A stretch of 64,000 bases of DNA. Origin: Gavia stellata. Taxonomy: Eukaryota; Chordata; Aves; Gaviiformes; Gaviidae. Of this stretch, positions 30,861 through 44,100 are shown piece after piece (position 1 is the first letter of the stretch; the number at the start of each line of letters is the position of its first letter). The notes below the pieces were generated by a model. That model was not told the origin of the DNA. It did no database searches and saw nothing but the letters and a program-made list of their open reading frames with translations. The stretch spans positions 186,001 to 250,000 of the forward strand of contig NC_082637.1 of the NCBI RefSeq assembly GCF_030936135.1. Direction: 5' to 3'. The translations under genes and the position numbers were made by a program.

Positions 30861-32309
30861 ACACAAAAAGGGCTGTGCAGCATGCCATGGGGCTCAGTGT
30901 GGCTGATGGGAAGTGGCTTGCAGGCACCACTAGACCCTATGGAAACTCCCTCTCTCAGCACCACCTGTGCTGGCCCCAGCCCTTCGCCAGTCTCTTGGGT
31001 ACTGTATGTGGTTGCCCCTTCGGGGACCCTGGAAGAGGAGGCCTCAGTGACCTTGTTGGGAATGAAGAGCTCACAACCTGTATGCCTTCAGATCCCCCTC
31101 GCTACCCCGTCTGTCCATGCTTGCCCCAGACCAGACAGCCCAGACCAGCCCTTGCCACACTCCAGCCTCACTCACCCCTCACCTGCCGAACACACAGTGT
31201 TCTGCCCCCACTAACTCGCACTGACTCAGCCTAGGGACCCCGTGCCCAAAGCCTGCTTCCAGGCAGTGTTGCGTGCCTGCCTCCCCGCAGCTCCAGAGTG
31301 TCTGCATCTGCAAGAGCAAGGGTGCATGCACAGGCTGAGAATGGGGAGCAATCTTGGGTTCCATTATTGTCTTTTACTGGTGTTTGTGCACTATTCCCAC
31401 CCAGACCTTCATATGTGCATACCTAATCCAAAAATCTTTTAGCCCTTAGCAACTTCAGTCACTCATAGCATTTAGTTTTTTCCCCTCTCTCAAAACTTAC
31501 TTGTTCTTTCCTTTCTTGTTGTTATACCTCCTTGGCCATTTCTGTACATTCTTCCTTAAAACAACATGACTGAAGTCCACAAAATGGGTCAAGCAGCTGC
31601 TCTTCAAGTCGACAGCTCTGAGAGGATTATCCTACAAATGAACCAAACTACTAAGGTCATTGGATGATTCTAGTTTCAGAGCATTTTTCCAAAGCTTTAA
31701 CTGTGGTTCCCTGCTAGGTTATGTGATAAAAAGCTTGTCTCCACAAACTCAAAGTCACACCGAAGCACTATGCCAGGTAAGGCACCCCAGTGACCCAGCC
31801 AGAGAAACAGAGCCCCTGCCCTGGCTCCTCCCAGAGCTGTCCCTGCAGAGCCATCAGCCCCATGGTATGGGGTGACACTCATCCTGATGAGTAGCCAGTA
31901 GAGGCTTTCCGTATCACCATACAGCCTGAGGAAGGTTACTGCCTAAGGATATGGGACCTGTTACGGGAGGCAAGGGAAGAGCATTTGGGGACTGCACAGG
32001 ATGTACTATGCTATATTTACTGGAGGAACCAAAGGTGGGGAAGGGGAGGTATCAGAGTAGTTTGGGGAGGAACAAGCACGGAAAAATAGAGGGACAAGGG
32101 GATAAAAAGTGCTGGTGGCATGCAAATAGGTTGCTGGTCAGTAGGATTGTCTGGCCATGCCCTGTGCTTGATCAGTATAGTTTGGGCTGTCTTCTCATTA
32201 AACTCCATCTCTAGGTATTTTTGTGAGTGAAAGATTCTCTGGTTTTGTGTGCATGTGTGTGTGTAGGTTTGAGTGCCTGCAACTGAGGTCATATTACAGG
32301 TCATAGGGG
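30861..32309. other. non-coding stretch
   Basis: I see no recognised gene. A (GT)n run lies near 32262. The right end leads into the next repeat with several variants of its motif. Confidence 0.45.
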
Positions 32310-32960
32310 CCCATGTGTCTGTGGTGCCAGCAACTGGAGAGACCTGAATGAGGGAAATTAAGATAATTTCAGCAGAAATTAAATAATGTCAGCAACTAGA
32401 GTCAGAGCACAGGTCGTAAGGACCTTTGCCAGCTGGTGCCAACAACTGGAGCAAGCGAGGGTGTGTAGGTCAGTGTGTGGTCACTAGCAAATACCAAGCC
32501 AGATTAGACAGTGAGTAGGTCGAGTGGCTTGGGAGCCAGGTATGTATGCATGTCTAAAAGGGTGAGGCATCTGGAGGAGCTGGCTATCACAGGGACCAGG
32601 ACACTTGTTTGTATGGGTTTGAGTCTCTGTGCGGGAAGAAAGCGGGGAGAGCAAGAATCCAGTGCCAGCTACTGGACAGTCTGCATGTCTAAGCACTGTT
32701 GCTTGAGGGATCCACAGTGAGAGGGGGACCTGTATCAGCAACTGGAGTGGGACTGTGAGCCTCAGGGGCTCGTGTGCCCTGGTGCCAGCAGCTGGGGATG
32801 CCTGGGATCTGGGGACCAGCTACTGGATAAACTGTGTGTCTAAGGCCAGCTGCTGGCAGATTGACAGTAGTTGTGCGAGTGAGGGGGGGACTGGAGACGC
32901 AGGGTCGAGCTACAGGACAGACTGAGTGTCTAAGTCCAGCTACTGGAGGGATTCACTTTT
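32310..32960. repeat. degenerate repeat built on CCAGCNACTGG
   Basis: CCAGCAACTGG, CCAGCTACTGG, CCAGCAGCTGG and related near-palindromes occur at about 32327, 32389, 32438, 32662, 32735, 32783, 32817, 32848, 32909 and 32937. They are often followed by GACAGTCTG-GTGTCTAAG or GGGATCCAC. Spacing is irregular (31-220 bp), so it is either a decayed tandem array or an internal repeat of a longer interspersed element that I cannot name. Confidence 0.6.
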
Positions 32961-35900
32961 TACATATGCTATATGTTTCCCACTAACAGGCCTTCATCCT
33001 GATCAGCCAGAGAGGGGAACAGGATGAGGCCATTAGCGCTAGTTGCATTTTTATGAGTGCTGAGTGTTGCTGCCTGTGTTGATCTGCGTGGCTGGCATAT
33101 ATATGTTGCATTTGTGTGTTTGCATGTACCTGGGAACACATGTCCAGCCCCACTGCAACCTGACGCAGGGGCACGGAGCTGCAGCAGTTCAACAACTCCC
33201 TGACACCTGGGAATTAACCTGGGTGTTTGCGACTCCCTCCAGAAGGTTTCCCTTTTGCACCCCCCCACCCACCCCCCCCCAAGCCTGGGGTCGAAAGGAC
33301 TGCCAGGCATTCAGCCAGGAGAGAGATTTGTGCTGCTGGCCACAGACCTGGAGCCACAAACGGCACTGACCTCGTTGGGATTATCATTTGGCCCAGAGAC
33401 TTTTTGCCCAATGTCGTGCTGGTGAAAGCAGGCACGTGTGGTGTTTCCAAGCTAAATGAGCAGAGAAGCAGAGGAAATTTGAGGCTGTTGTGCTGGCTAA
33501 ACCACTTAAATGTATGCTTGTGGGTGTTTGCTACAGTCCTAAGATGTCAGCATTGCTGGGAATCAGAAACGTAGGCCTGGTCCCTGAGGGACAGATATGT
33601 AAACAGGGTAAGTTTCCAAATGTGCGGATAAGCACTTGCTATTTCTGAATGGTCGTTGTCCACAGATTTTGGTTGAGGGGGTCCATTACCCTGTTAGGGA
33701 TAGCTGACTGTGCTTTGCTTTAACACGCTGCTCTGGGGCACAAGGGCCACCCTCCTGTCAAAGTGCTGAATACAACTTCGGTGGCTGCAACTGCTGTAAA
33801 ATAGTTAATTCTTGTATCTTGCTCTTTTCAGTGTCTCTCGGTGCTTAAAATAACAGTATCAGGAACAAAAGTGCAACAGACTTCATCTCCTGCCACCAAC
33901 AGACAGCTGCCCAACAGCATCTTAAGTGAGAGATACATTTATGCAGACAATTTGTTAAAAATGTGGCTTCTTCCATCCCTGAAGCCTAACTCATGCATAT
34001 GTGAGGGAGAGGTGTCTTTCCTACATGTATATTTACCTTTTTTACTTTACAGTTAAGATCCTTTCTGACACTGTTTATTCCCTGTTCCTTTAAGTCACTT
34101 AGTTCTTTTACCACAAAGTGGTAAGCCCATGTGACAGCTTAATCACATAGCTTTTCTCTGCTCATTTTCTTTTCTTTATTGGTGTTGCTCCGGGTCCCTG
34201 ATGAAAATCTTCAAAACCAATACGCATTGAGTATTTTCAAAACAGAAACTATCACCCTATAGCTTGCTAGTTTCCCCTAGTGTCACTGCTGCTGTCTGTT
34301 AGGAAAATAACTGATTTTACTTGCTGCTTCTATTAACCCCCTTGTATTTCACACGCAAACACGCAAACCACAGACCTGAGTGGAACATAAACCCTTTCCA
34401 CCAAAGCATTGCATTAATCACTAACTTTCTTCTCCTGCAGTCACTCAGCCCACCAGTTCTGGGCAGTTAGACCACATTCTTTTACCAGTAGGTGATGTGA
34501 GTTTTCAGCCTGCTTTCACCATAACCACCTTACTGTTATTGTGATGCAGGGGCTAAGCAGAATACTAGTGTCTGCATGTGGCTGGCTCTGTGCAGAACAC
34601 AGCTGACCTGCTTACAAGAAGCAGGGTTGTCTTAATACCCTAACTTAGCCCTACAAAGAATCTTTTCGTCTTTCATCTACCTTTAGTTCCCACAGACCTT
34701 CATTATGAGGGTTTCAATCGATTGCTGTTGACATATACTTGAATTCAAATATTTGTACTATTCATAGTGAAATGCTCGCTCAGCTAAATGCTTGGCTGTG
34801 TCAGGGCTCTTTTGATCAAACTGAATAAAAGACTTGACCAGGTATTCTGCATAGCCCCAGGTCATACAAAGGAATTCACCAGTGCAGGGACCACATGCAG
34901 TATGCAGCATAGATCACGTCCAGGGTTCCAGCAAACAGAAGGAAAAATTCTGCCAGGGCAGGACTTGATCTGACTTTAGAAGCCTTTAAGGGCATCGTCT
35001 AAGCAGAAGGCAGAGAGAGGTAGACAAGTGTATCCAAGTAAGATGACTCTTGTGATCCAGAGAGTGAAGTGCAGGCTGCACACAGAAATATTACTCATTC
35101 ATTCTGAATGTTTGATTTTTGTCCTCTTTCCTGAGGACTTTAGAGAAATTTGGTGTTGTATTTAACTCCCATTACCCATCTCAGTGATGGGATATCTCAG
35201 CGATGGGATCCCCACTGTCCTGCACTTCACCGTCCCCACAGCTCCTTGCTCCCTTCCCATAGGGAGCAGCCAGCCCTCTCCAGTCCCTGACACCTTAATC
35301 TAGAGGATGGGGAGGATGGGGAAGACAGGGGACCAGGCTGTAGAGAGCAGCTAGGCCTATGTGCTCCCACAGGCAGAACTGCCAGCTGTCCCATCAGAGC
35401 GCCTAGCTTCACCAGACCCAGTGGTATTTCCTGTGTTCTTATGCTACGCAACATAGATCTTTCATCTCTTGTCAGACTCTTTGCTATGCCTGAGCAACGC
35501 GTTACCCTGGAGCCTGCTGATATTGCACTTTGGCCATTTTTCTGGGCAGAGTAATGCAGAAAGAGATTCTGCCAGCTCATCTTTCTGCCCTGTGGTTGCA
35601 CATGTCTCTTGATTCTCCTTGTGCTGTTCTTCCAGTATCAGTGCTTTGTAACTCACCCTCCAGGCTCCTTTAGCCTCCCCTGTTACATGCCACTTTTCCC
35701 ACTGTAGAAGTCACCTTTCAATGCTGGGAAGCCTTTCTTCTTCTGTATGATTCCCTTACAGCTCTCAAAGTCTCATTAGAGCAAGAGGGGGCACTCTCGC
35801 ACTGCGGTCTCATCTGTATGGGCTATGTTAGTTTAACAAATACTCTGCCTGGAGTGTAAGAGCTCTGACCAGTAATCGTTCATCAGCGGGTAGTTAATTC

Positions 35901-38239
35901 CCTGGTTTGCAACTGACTGCCTATGTAAAGAATCCTTCTTGATAAACGGATGGCAAAGATGTGCTCCTCAGGTGTGTGTCCTTCCTTAAAGTTGCTTCAA
36001 ACTGTCTCCTACTCAAGGAGAGACTAGCATTTCCATCAATGGACATCAATGAGTCACGTTCAGCCTGTCTCATCCTTCTCTGCTGCTCTTTCGGCTTCCT
36101 CCCACCCAGCAGTGCCAGTAGATGGTTGGGGGGGACAGTGCAGTGAACTCCAACAGGGAACTTAAAATTAACCTGTCAACAAAACGGCGAGTGTGGGGTG
36201 CCATTTTTAACCTAACTCATTGCCTGGTCCCACAATCAGTTTAATGCCATAAAGGTGGGAGCAAACGGCAGCTGTCAAGGAGTGCGCCACTGCTGCCAAA
36301 CGTGGCACGTCTGCACACTGAAGCACTGCCGGCAGTCTTCCCTCAAAGTGTGTGTGCTGTGGGCCACCAAGGACAGAGCCAGACTGACCCTGCTGTGCTT
36401 TCATCTCTCTTGGGCAGCACAAGCTTTCCTTGAGACCCCTGTGCCCAACCCATTGCCTGAGAGCTCTGCTGACCCTATGTATACCTTTCCCTCATTTTTC
36501 TCCTTATGTCTGCCCCATATACCCAGATTCTGCTGTTTCTTTTTGTTCCATACTCGTTGAGGAACAAAAATGTGTTTCAACTGTCACTACAGTTGATCCT
36601 TGTGTTTTTTGGTTGTGATTCTTGCTGCTCATACTTAGTGCTTCCTTTCATCTGCCTAAGCCTTCTGCCTGAGCATAGGCGCAGGCACCCGTCAGAGGTT
36701 ACATCTGTGTGTCCTACAGTGTCTTCGGGCTGTGGCAAATAAGGCTTGGGATCAGTACTCAACTCAGCCCAGTTTTTCACTGACCCTCTATCTGTAGCCA
36801 CTTGGTTTTACCCCTGGGTTCACCACATACAACTTGCTCTTTTGGTGAACAGGCTCCCTAGCTACTCTCCATATCTGATACTCCCCAGAGTAGAAGGAGC
36901 AGAAGCTGAGCTCTTTAGGTGACTCCTATGATCGTGGTATCCTGCAGCAAGGACACTCACCTTGGAGAGAGGACTCCTGGTTCCTTGTCTCTGTTCCTAG
37001 TACTATATTATTTTATTAAGCAATCATACAAGCATAAAATATAGGGACAGTTGTTGGAGCAGAGATCAAATGCAGCTCTAGCTCCCAGCCTGAGGGTCTT
37101 GTCTGCTCTCTCTGACTCTTTTTCTGCGTAATGCCATGTTTCAGAGGCAAAGGAGTGGATAGCAAGAACCATTCCTTCCCCTTTCTCCTAGAAAGACATG
37201 GTGTGGTGATTCGAGATGTGCATACTTCCTGGAGATGAGGAGAGAATGGGACTGGCTATCTCGCTTCTTGAGCATATGCTTCAGTCACTGAACTAATAGG
37301 GACCTGAGCGAGAATGCTGTTGGATGTTAGGAGAAGCCCAGGTTTGACAGCATACATTACACTGAGAAAACTCCCTGGACCAGGGCCTTCATGTGGCATA
37401 GAGAAACACTTAGTATCTGGATAATGATTGGACTTAAGCTAGCCCTTCATAAGCCACCCACGCTGTTCTTAGCTGATCTAGAACAGAAACAGGACTTTGT
37501 GGCACGTTCTCACTGCAAAATAAGCCAAAGCCAGAGAGCTAGCTCAGCTTTCGGACCCCAGTCACTCACACTGCGTAACTGCTAGCGCAGGTGCTAGCAC
37601 AGTTTTGGCCCCTACTAAGAAGCAATTTATAACAGGGCTTTGGTGAACCACAGAGCAATTGCACACGCTGGGGATCATTGACAATGGACAGGACAGATGA
37701 GACTGTACCACAACTGGTTCCCCGAACCCTTTGCAGCCTTCTTCTGCAGGTTTTATCCTTCAAACCACGTGATACACCATAACACCCCACTGCTCAGCAG
37801 GCAATGCACACTCTTCAAGCTTACAGCGCTTGCTCTGCCTCAGGCACTCAGAACTGGAAAAGCACACGTGCAGAAAAAACCCCATGTCTTAGGGCCAGAT
37901 GATCCTCACGTAAAACCCAGTAGAAACCCAGAGTTAGGAGTTGGATAATGGGGACACGTCTGGTCTGCGCTGGATGGATTCATGGCAGAAAGCAGTTCCT
38001 GGCACTGTTTAATTCGGAGCACCATCTGAACCAAAAGGCCAAACAAGTTGGTCCCAAAGTGCTGCAAAGGGTAGCAGAAGAAGGGATATTTTGCATGGCA
38101 GTGCAGGGGTCACACCTGTCACTTCCCTTTTGTCTTTCCTCAGCCACCAACAGCCATCCCAGCCACGTCCTCACGAGGTGAAACCTGAATATACATACTC
38201 TGTAGGGAAAGGGAACCTGAGAAAGGCAACCTGCATGGT
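32961..38239. other. non-coding stretch
   Basis: This is AT-richer single-copy-looking DNA with only short ORFs and no recognised gene, RNA or transposon. A C-run and G-poor strand near 33258-33290 is simple sequence. Confidence 0.5.
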
Positions 38240-38460
38240 CTTGTAATAAATTTATGTAATATAATTATATTGTATTATTTAAATAGCATAGTAAAACAAG
38301 CATATAATAATTGTATAATATATTGTACAAATATAGTATATAATAGGCAATAAATACATCAAATATTTATAATAAATATTATGTGTAATACATTATAATA
38401 AAGTTATAATTTATGTTATTTATAAAACCCTATCATAACAAGTTATCATATCATATTTCA
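38240..38460. repeat. AT-rich low-complexity tract
   Basis: About 220 bp consist almost wholly of TAA/TTA/TATA combinations, with several AATAAA and ATAATA words. No clean period is visible. Confidence 0.8.
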
Positions 38461-38516
38461 TGCTTGCATTGAAAGTATAATAATTTCCTTATAATTGCAT
38501 AAGGAAAACGTCACTA

Positions 38517-38705
38517 TGGAGGTGGATAAACACTGGAACAGCGGCTTAGAGAGGTTGTGGGATCTCCATCCCTGGAGATGCTCAAAACTTAAAGGCCCTG
38601 GACAACTGGACAAGGCTGTGAGCAAGCTGATGTGACTGTGCCTGCTTTGAGCAGAGGGTTACACTAGAGCCCTCCAGAGGTCCTGTCCCCATCTATGTGG
38701 CTGTT
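38517..38705 (+). mobile_element. CR1 LINE 3'-UTR fragment, older subfamily
   Basis: The text GAGAGGTTGTGGGATCTCC, CATCCCTGGAGATGCTCAAAA, GACAAGGC-GTGAGCAA, CTTTGAGCAGAGGGTTACACTAGA and CCTCCAGAGGTCC follows the order of CR1 3' ends. The octamer tail is missing. Confidence 0.8.
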
Positions 38706-39239
38706 GATTTTTGACCTCTGCTGGCACTGCAGCCACACAATAAACTATAATACGCACATGCCAAGCAGACTAGAGGTTGCTTATGTCTTCTGACACATGT
38801 TTCTCCGATGCATCTCAAATCTTTTATGACATGAGTTGTAAATGAAAGGAGGGAGAAGAGATAGAATTAAAGATCAAGGATCAGATGTTAAATCCTGCCT
38901 GCTCAGTTTCTGGTATCAGAACAGTTCCTAACTGTGCATTCACCATTAATAGTAGACATGCTTTGTACCACTGTACTCTGCAAGCAAATAATGGGTGCGG
39001 TCAAACCTGGCTAAGGCGGTTTCTGTTTGACAATATTTAGAACTCAGCAGTTCTTGCAAATGAAAGGCCTTATCCTACTGGCCATACATATGGGCAAGTC
39101 TCCAGCTAGACTTCACATGACTGTGAAGTACAGGATGAGACCCTATGTCAGCAGTACTAAGCAAGCAATGAGGTCAGTATAGGATAATGGGGAAATCTGA
39201 ACTCTGCTACAACTAAATGTCATGTTGATAAATGCAACT
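38706..39239. other. non-coding stretch
   Basis: I see no recognised feature. Confidence 0.4.
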
Positions 39240-40200
39240 TCACCGTTTTTTATAAACAAAATTAAACTTAATTTGCTTCACAGTAGCTAAGGTGCTGTTA
39301 ATTCAAAACCCACAGAATAACTCACTGGACACAGTTAATAGTCAGCAGACCACATAGGCCAGGCTTTGAAAGCATTTAATATTCACTGAAGTGCTGCTTG
39401 TATCCAATTATAACTCACTACTTGCCATCTTAATAATTTAAATCTGTCCACTCTTTAGAAAGAAAAAAATGCACTAATCAAAGACATGAATGCACCTTTT
39501 GCTTTTGACAGCATTAAATTAAAACTAAATGGTAGATCTTGAATGAGTTACTCCGCAAGAATAAAGGCATTAATGAGGTAATTTCATTATAGAGGCTCAT
39601 CCAAGCCTATGTGAAAACAAGGGAAGTAAATGGAGAGGAAAGCCGCCGAGGAAATTAGGGTTCCTTCCACACTAATTAATGTTTTGGGGCATTTAGTACA
39701 GGCACCAAATTAACTGCTCCAAAGAACTCCATTGAAAAAAAAATACATTGTTGCCCTGCCATGTAATTAGAAGACAGTACAAGCAGAACACTTAATGAGT
39801 ATAAAGCCAGCCTTTAACTTATTCTGCCCAGCTTCTGAAAACATGCCATTGTGGAGGCCTAAGTTTAAGGAAGCACTAGGCGTACAATATAGGATTGTTT
39901 AGGTCCTTCTGTTCGGTGAGCTGTAAACAGGTAGCCCTGAATGAGAGACTCTGAGACTCCTGGGAGGCCCGGCTTCCCAGCAAAAAAAAATAAAAAAAGT
40001 CTTAAATGCATCCAGAGAGAAGGAAAAAAGGTGAATAGGGCCGGCACAGCCAGCACAGTGAATGCTCACCGCTGTCTTAAGCGATTACATGATGTTGTGC
40101 CACCCCCTCTCATTGAGTTATCTTTACACTGCTTTTGTCTCCTCTAATTGGAGCTGATGAGGTGCTAATTGGTTGCTTTTTTAAAAAAGCACTACTTAAG
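39240..40200. other. possible conserved non-coding element cluster
   Basis: This stretch is rich in TAAT and ATTA homeodomain cores (TTAATTCAAAAC, TAATAATTTAAA, GGTAATTTCATTATAG, ACTAATTAATG, CTAATTGGAG). It has balanced composition and no transposon signature, the look of developmental enhancers. Only alignment to other vertebrates can show conservation. Confidence 0.3.
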
Positions 40201-40251
40201 CACTGGCAAACAGAGTAAGACAGCGTGAGTGGAGTTAATGAGGGCTTAGCA

Positions 40252-40320
40252 AAAAAAAAAAAAAAAAAAAAAACCCAACCGACCTCAAAAAACCAAAACC
40301 GAACCAAACCTAAACCAACC
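40252..40320. repeat. poly(A) run with A/C-rich shoulder
   Basis: A run of about 24 A is followed by AACC/AAACC words. It could be the relic tail of an inserted cDNA, but nothing recognisable lies upstream. Confidence 0.6.
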
Positions 40321-40479
40321 CCCCGTACGAATGTGTACACAAACACATATATAGGCATGCCTTCCTGTTGGTATAAACAAAAACGTGAAGGGAAATGACT
40401 GAATTTAGGTAAATGGCTGTGAGGATTTGTGTTTTGTGAGAAAAGGGGCAATACCGGGAATAAATAAATGCCCAGTGCT

Positions 40480-41110
40480 TTGGCTGGTACCCCTGGCACC
40501 TCAGAGGTGTGCTGGAGCACACCGGTACCTGGCGGGATTACTTATAAGCGCCACGCCACACCACGCCCCACCCCGCCCTGCAGCGCAGGATCCCCGCGCC
40601 TCAGCACCCCAGCCCGCCGCCGAGCGGGGTGACCGTGCCCGCGCACCCCACTGCCTGCGCTGCCAGCCTCACCCTCCATCGCTGGGGTGCTGCCCTGCGG
40701 GGTGGCTCGGTCACCGCTCGGGCAAAGGCAGCCATGGAGACTGGTGGTGGGTGCCCAGCGTGGGGTGCAGGGCTTGCGCGGCCAGACGCGCGACCATCCA
40801 GTGAGGACTGCTCTGGAGGTGGTTTTTACCCTCTTACAGAGGCTGCTGAGGTGAGGTTTACATCCGCCTCAGAAAAATGCAGGCTAGCGGGTTGAATTCG
40901 CCTCACCCCGCTTTGCCGCTCACAGGCGAACTGCTTGCCACGGCCCCCGTCGCGGCCCAGGGAAATGCCAGCGTTCTCTGGGCGTGACAGCTGGGCCTCG
41001 CTAAGCCACCCGCCACACGCGGGCAGCCCTGTCAAGCTGCGGTGGACGTGGCATCACAACCATGGACAGATGACGCTGCGGTGCAGCCACGTGTGCCAGC
41101 TCTGCCCCTG
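40480..41110. promoter_or_regulatory. weak CpG-rich segment
   Basis: This is locally GC-rich DNA with many CpG. A TATA-like TTATAAG lies at about 40541, followed by GC-rich sequence. It may be a minor promoter. No first exon is evident. The ORFs here show no family resemblance. Confidence 0.3.
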
Positions 41111-44100
41111 CAGGTTGCACCCCGTCAAACCACAGCCTGGCAGATTAGGCTAGGCTGGAAAGGTTTCTAGTTCAAAGTAATTTAGTATCTCTGCCTTTAA
41201 ATTGAGGTACAAGCAGGTTAGAAATTGCCCAAACACCTGTGTCATGCTTAACAGCTATTACCTGCAGTCAATGCCACCCCTTTGGCAGGAGAAACGCTCT
41301 TGCTCTGGGGCGAGCGTGCCTGCGGCGGCAGATGTCTGCCCTGACCTCCCAGCACGGCAGAGCAAGCTTCGCTCTGCCTTCGCAGCTCGTCAAACCCCAC
41401 AGAAATGGGCCTTGGAAGTGAGTTGGTTTGAGCACCACAGCTGGAGCAGCGTACCGCGCTCTGACGGGAATGTTGGCTGGATCGCGGACCTCGGCCCCCG
41501 TGGCCCGCAGGAGAGGCTGGCGCAGAGCGCTTCACCGGCCTGTCTGCAATTAGCACTGAAACCAGTAACGAGGCCTTCTGTCACTGAATTCCTGTCACCT
41601 TCCCCACTGTAACATACAGCCACGATTTACATGAAAGCAGCAACAGGTATTGGGGGACACCTCTGAATGACCTTATTTTCAACACATGGGCTTGTATTAA
41701 AAATTAAATCCGCAAAGCGTTACCTTTAAAAATGTTTAAATGCTTAGTCTTTAGGTATTTTTGTGTTTTGAAAATATTCTTAATACAGTTACTTAATTTG
41801 GGTGTGTAATTAATAACTTTGTCAATGTTTTCAGTAACAACTTCAATACGGAAATGCCCTCAATATTTTGAACCCCATGAAGAAAAGAAAAAGATACTTT
41901 TTTTTGTAAATGCTTCGCGTGGTTTTCACCTTTTTTTTTTTTGGCAGCTTTATGCCAAGTGTCGTGATTAGAGTACGTAGTGTTACACCTGTTGCTGCTA
42001 CAACTGGATCCAGAGATCCTAGTTTTGCCATACCCATATGCATTTCCCAAAAAAGGTTTTGAGTAACATTGGGTGCTCTGCATTTTACATGTATTCTGTA
42101 GGCGGGTCGATATTGCCTCCTGCATTTCTAGACCAATTCTGAAGTTCCCCGCTACTGAAAGTATTCTGAGTCCTAAAGGAGAGTACAAAAAGTACCTGGT
42201 CTATTGCAGATGTTGCCTGGCAATGCACAAAAATAATTCTGCAAGCTTTTTGAAAATGACACTGCAAATGCCTATGTTAAACACAGCCTTCTGCCCTTTC
42301 TGAATTTGTTTATATATAGTCTACACAGACATGTGGGCATACAATGCTTTTTCAGTAGCTGCAAGGCTGCATTTTTTATGAGTAAGTGATACCTTTGGGA
42401 CTCCAGGTAGAAGTTGCCCGACGATGACAAGTTTGTCCTCTCTGTCACGGGCTCAGTACCACCAGGCAATTCTCTAAATCCTTCAGAACTCCTCCGCTGA
42501 GCAGTTTCATATTGACAAAAAGAGGAAAGTGTAGTTGAAACTATAAAACCTACAGTCAGCTCAAGAAGACAATGCACCTTTTATTAAGACAACTCAGATG
42601 ATCTATTTATGCTGAGGAGAAATAAACAGTCAGGGTTCCCCCTTTCCTCACTTCTGTACTTTTTCTTCTTTTTTGCCTGTGTATAACCGCAGTTAGAAAA
42701 ACCAATTAGTTTGCAAACAGCCAGTTACTTGGGTATGTGTTTATGCTTGGTAATTCGTACCCCTATTCACATTCTAAACCGGATTATTTTCACTCTAAAT
42801 GCATGGTCACTTGCTTTTCTTTCTGTTGTCATGAAAACGAGGGATTTCTTGCGGGCTGGTAGAAAGAAACTTCCTAGTGAACAAAGTTACAATTAATTCC
42901 TCTAAACATGTGTTCCTAGAGCCATCCATCTATAAAATAGGCAACAAAGCAGAGCTCCTTGCTTTAAGAAGTCCCAAAAGATGCAGAGCTGAAAAAAACC
43001 CTTGGATCCCTTAAGGCTAATAGAGCAAATACATTTTTTTTTTTTTTTTGCGATTCATGCACTTGAAAATCTTCATGTGTTTTCCAAGGCAGGTATGATT
43101 GTGCCTGCAGAGATCTGCGCTCTCGTCACTGCTGCCTGCTGTGTTCTCACAGAATGCTTGCAGGAGGCAGTCCCTCGGGTTTCCTTTGTTTCCCATGGGA
43201 TTAATAGCTTCTGGTTTACCACAAGCCAGTGTGACATGAGTTGTGAAATTGCATGCTGTGCAGGCCAAGATGTAATCCTTAAGCATGTTCCACCCTCTTT
43301 CCACTTCCTTCTCCAGTTTACTTTTTGCCTTGCTGCTGTTGGGAAAGATGCTTCCCAGGCCCCCTCCCTTCCTAATGAGCATGGCCAATTGTGCACCAAT
43401 TTAAATAGGAATGACCTTCATTTTCTGAAGGTGAAGGTGATCCTATTCTTAAGGAACAAAGAGGCAAGAGGGCTGGGGTCCTTCCCCAGCTCGTAGTGTT
43501 CCCAGCCCTGCTGAGTGATGGCTTCATTGCTCTGGCTACTGTTTCATCAGCTGCAGCTCGGGGGCATACGCAGAGGGTGAATGCAGCCCGACCACACTTA
43601 AGGAGCGGGAAAGGTAGGAACCACATACCTGAGCCCATGGGATGACATAGCTCATCAGCTGCTGCTAATGAGGGGTCTAAAGGTGCCTTAAACCACCCCC
43701 TCTTGTTGGCAGGTTTGGATCTGGAAGCCTTATCTTTTCCTGCAGAAGTGGCGAGTAGTTTAGTGGTTGCAAAGTGCATGGGGTAGATGTCATGTGGCAA
43801 ATGCAAAATCACATTTGTAGTTAGTGTTGCACCTGCTAGAGCAGAAGCCTCTTTTGATTCCTGCTGGGAATTGTTCCTGAACGCATTTTCAGGTCATCTG
43901 TGTCCCTGAGCCAGTGGCCCCTACCATCAATGGACAATAAATCTCTCATCTTTGACCTCAGAGGGAATTTGGCAGCTATCCCTGCAAGACAGGTAGCAGA
44001 TGGCAGTGTATGCTCAGTACAGTGGCACAGCACCTCGTATGTAAAGTGGAAAGTATCAAAGCCACTTGCCCACCACTGCTGCTATCAATAATGTCCCAGA

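Noticed and set aside
41793-42188. 131-codon reverse ORF
   Set aside because: No resemblance to any family, Lys-run from an A/T tract, no splice or promoter context.
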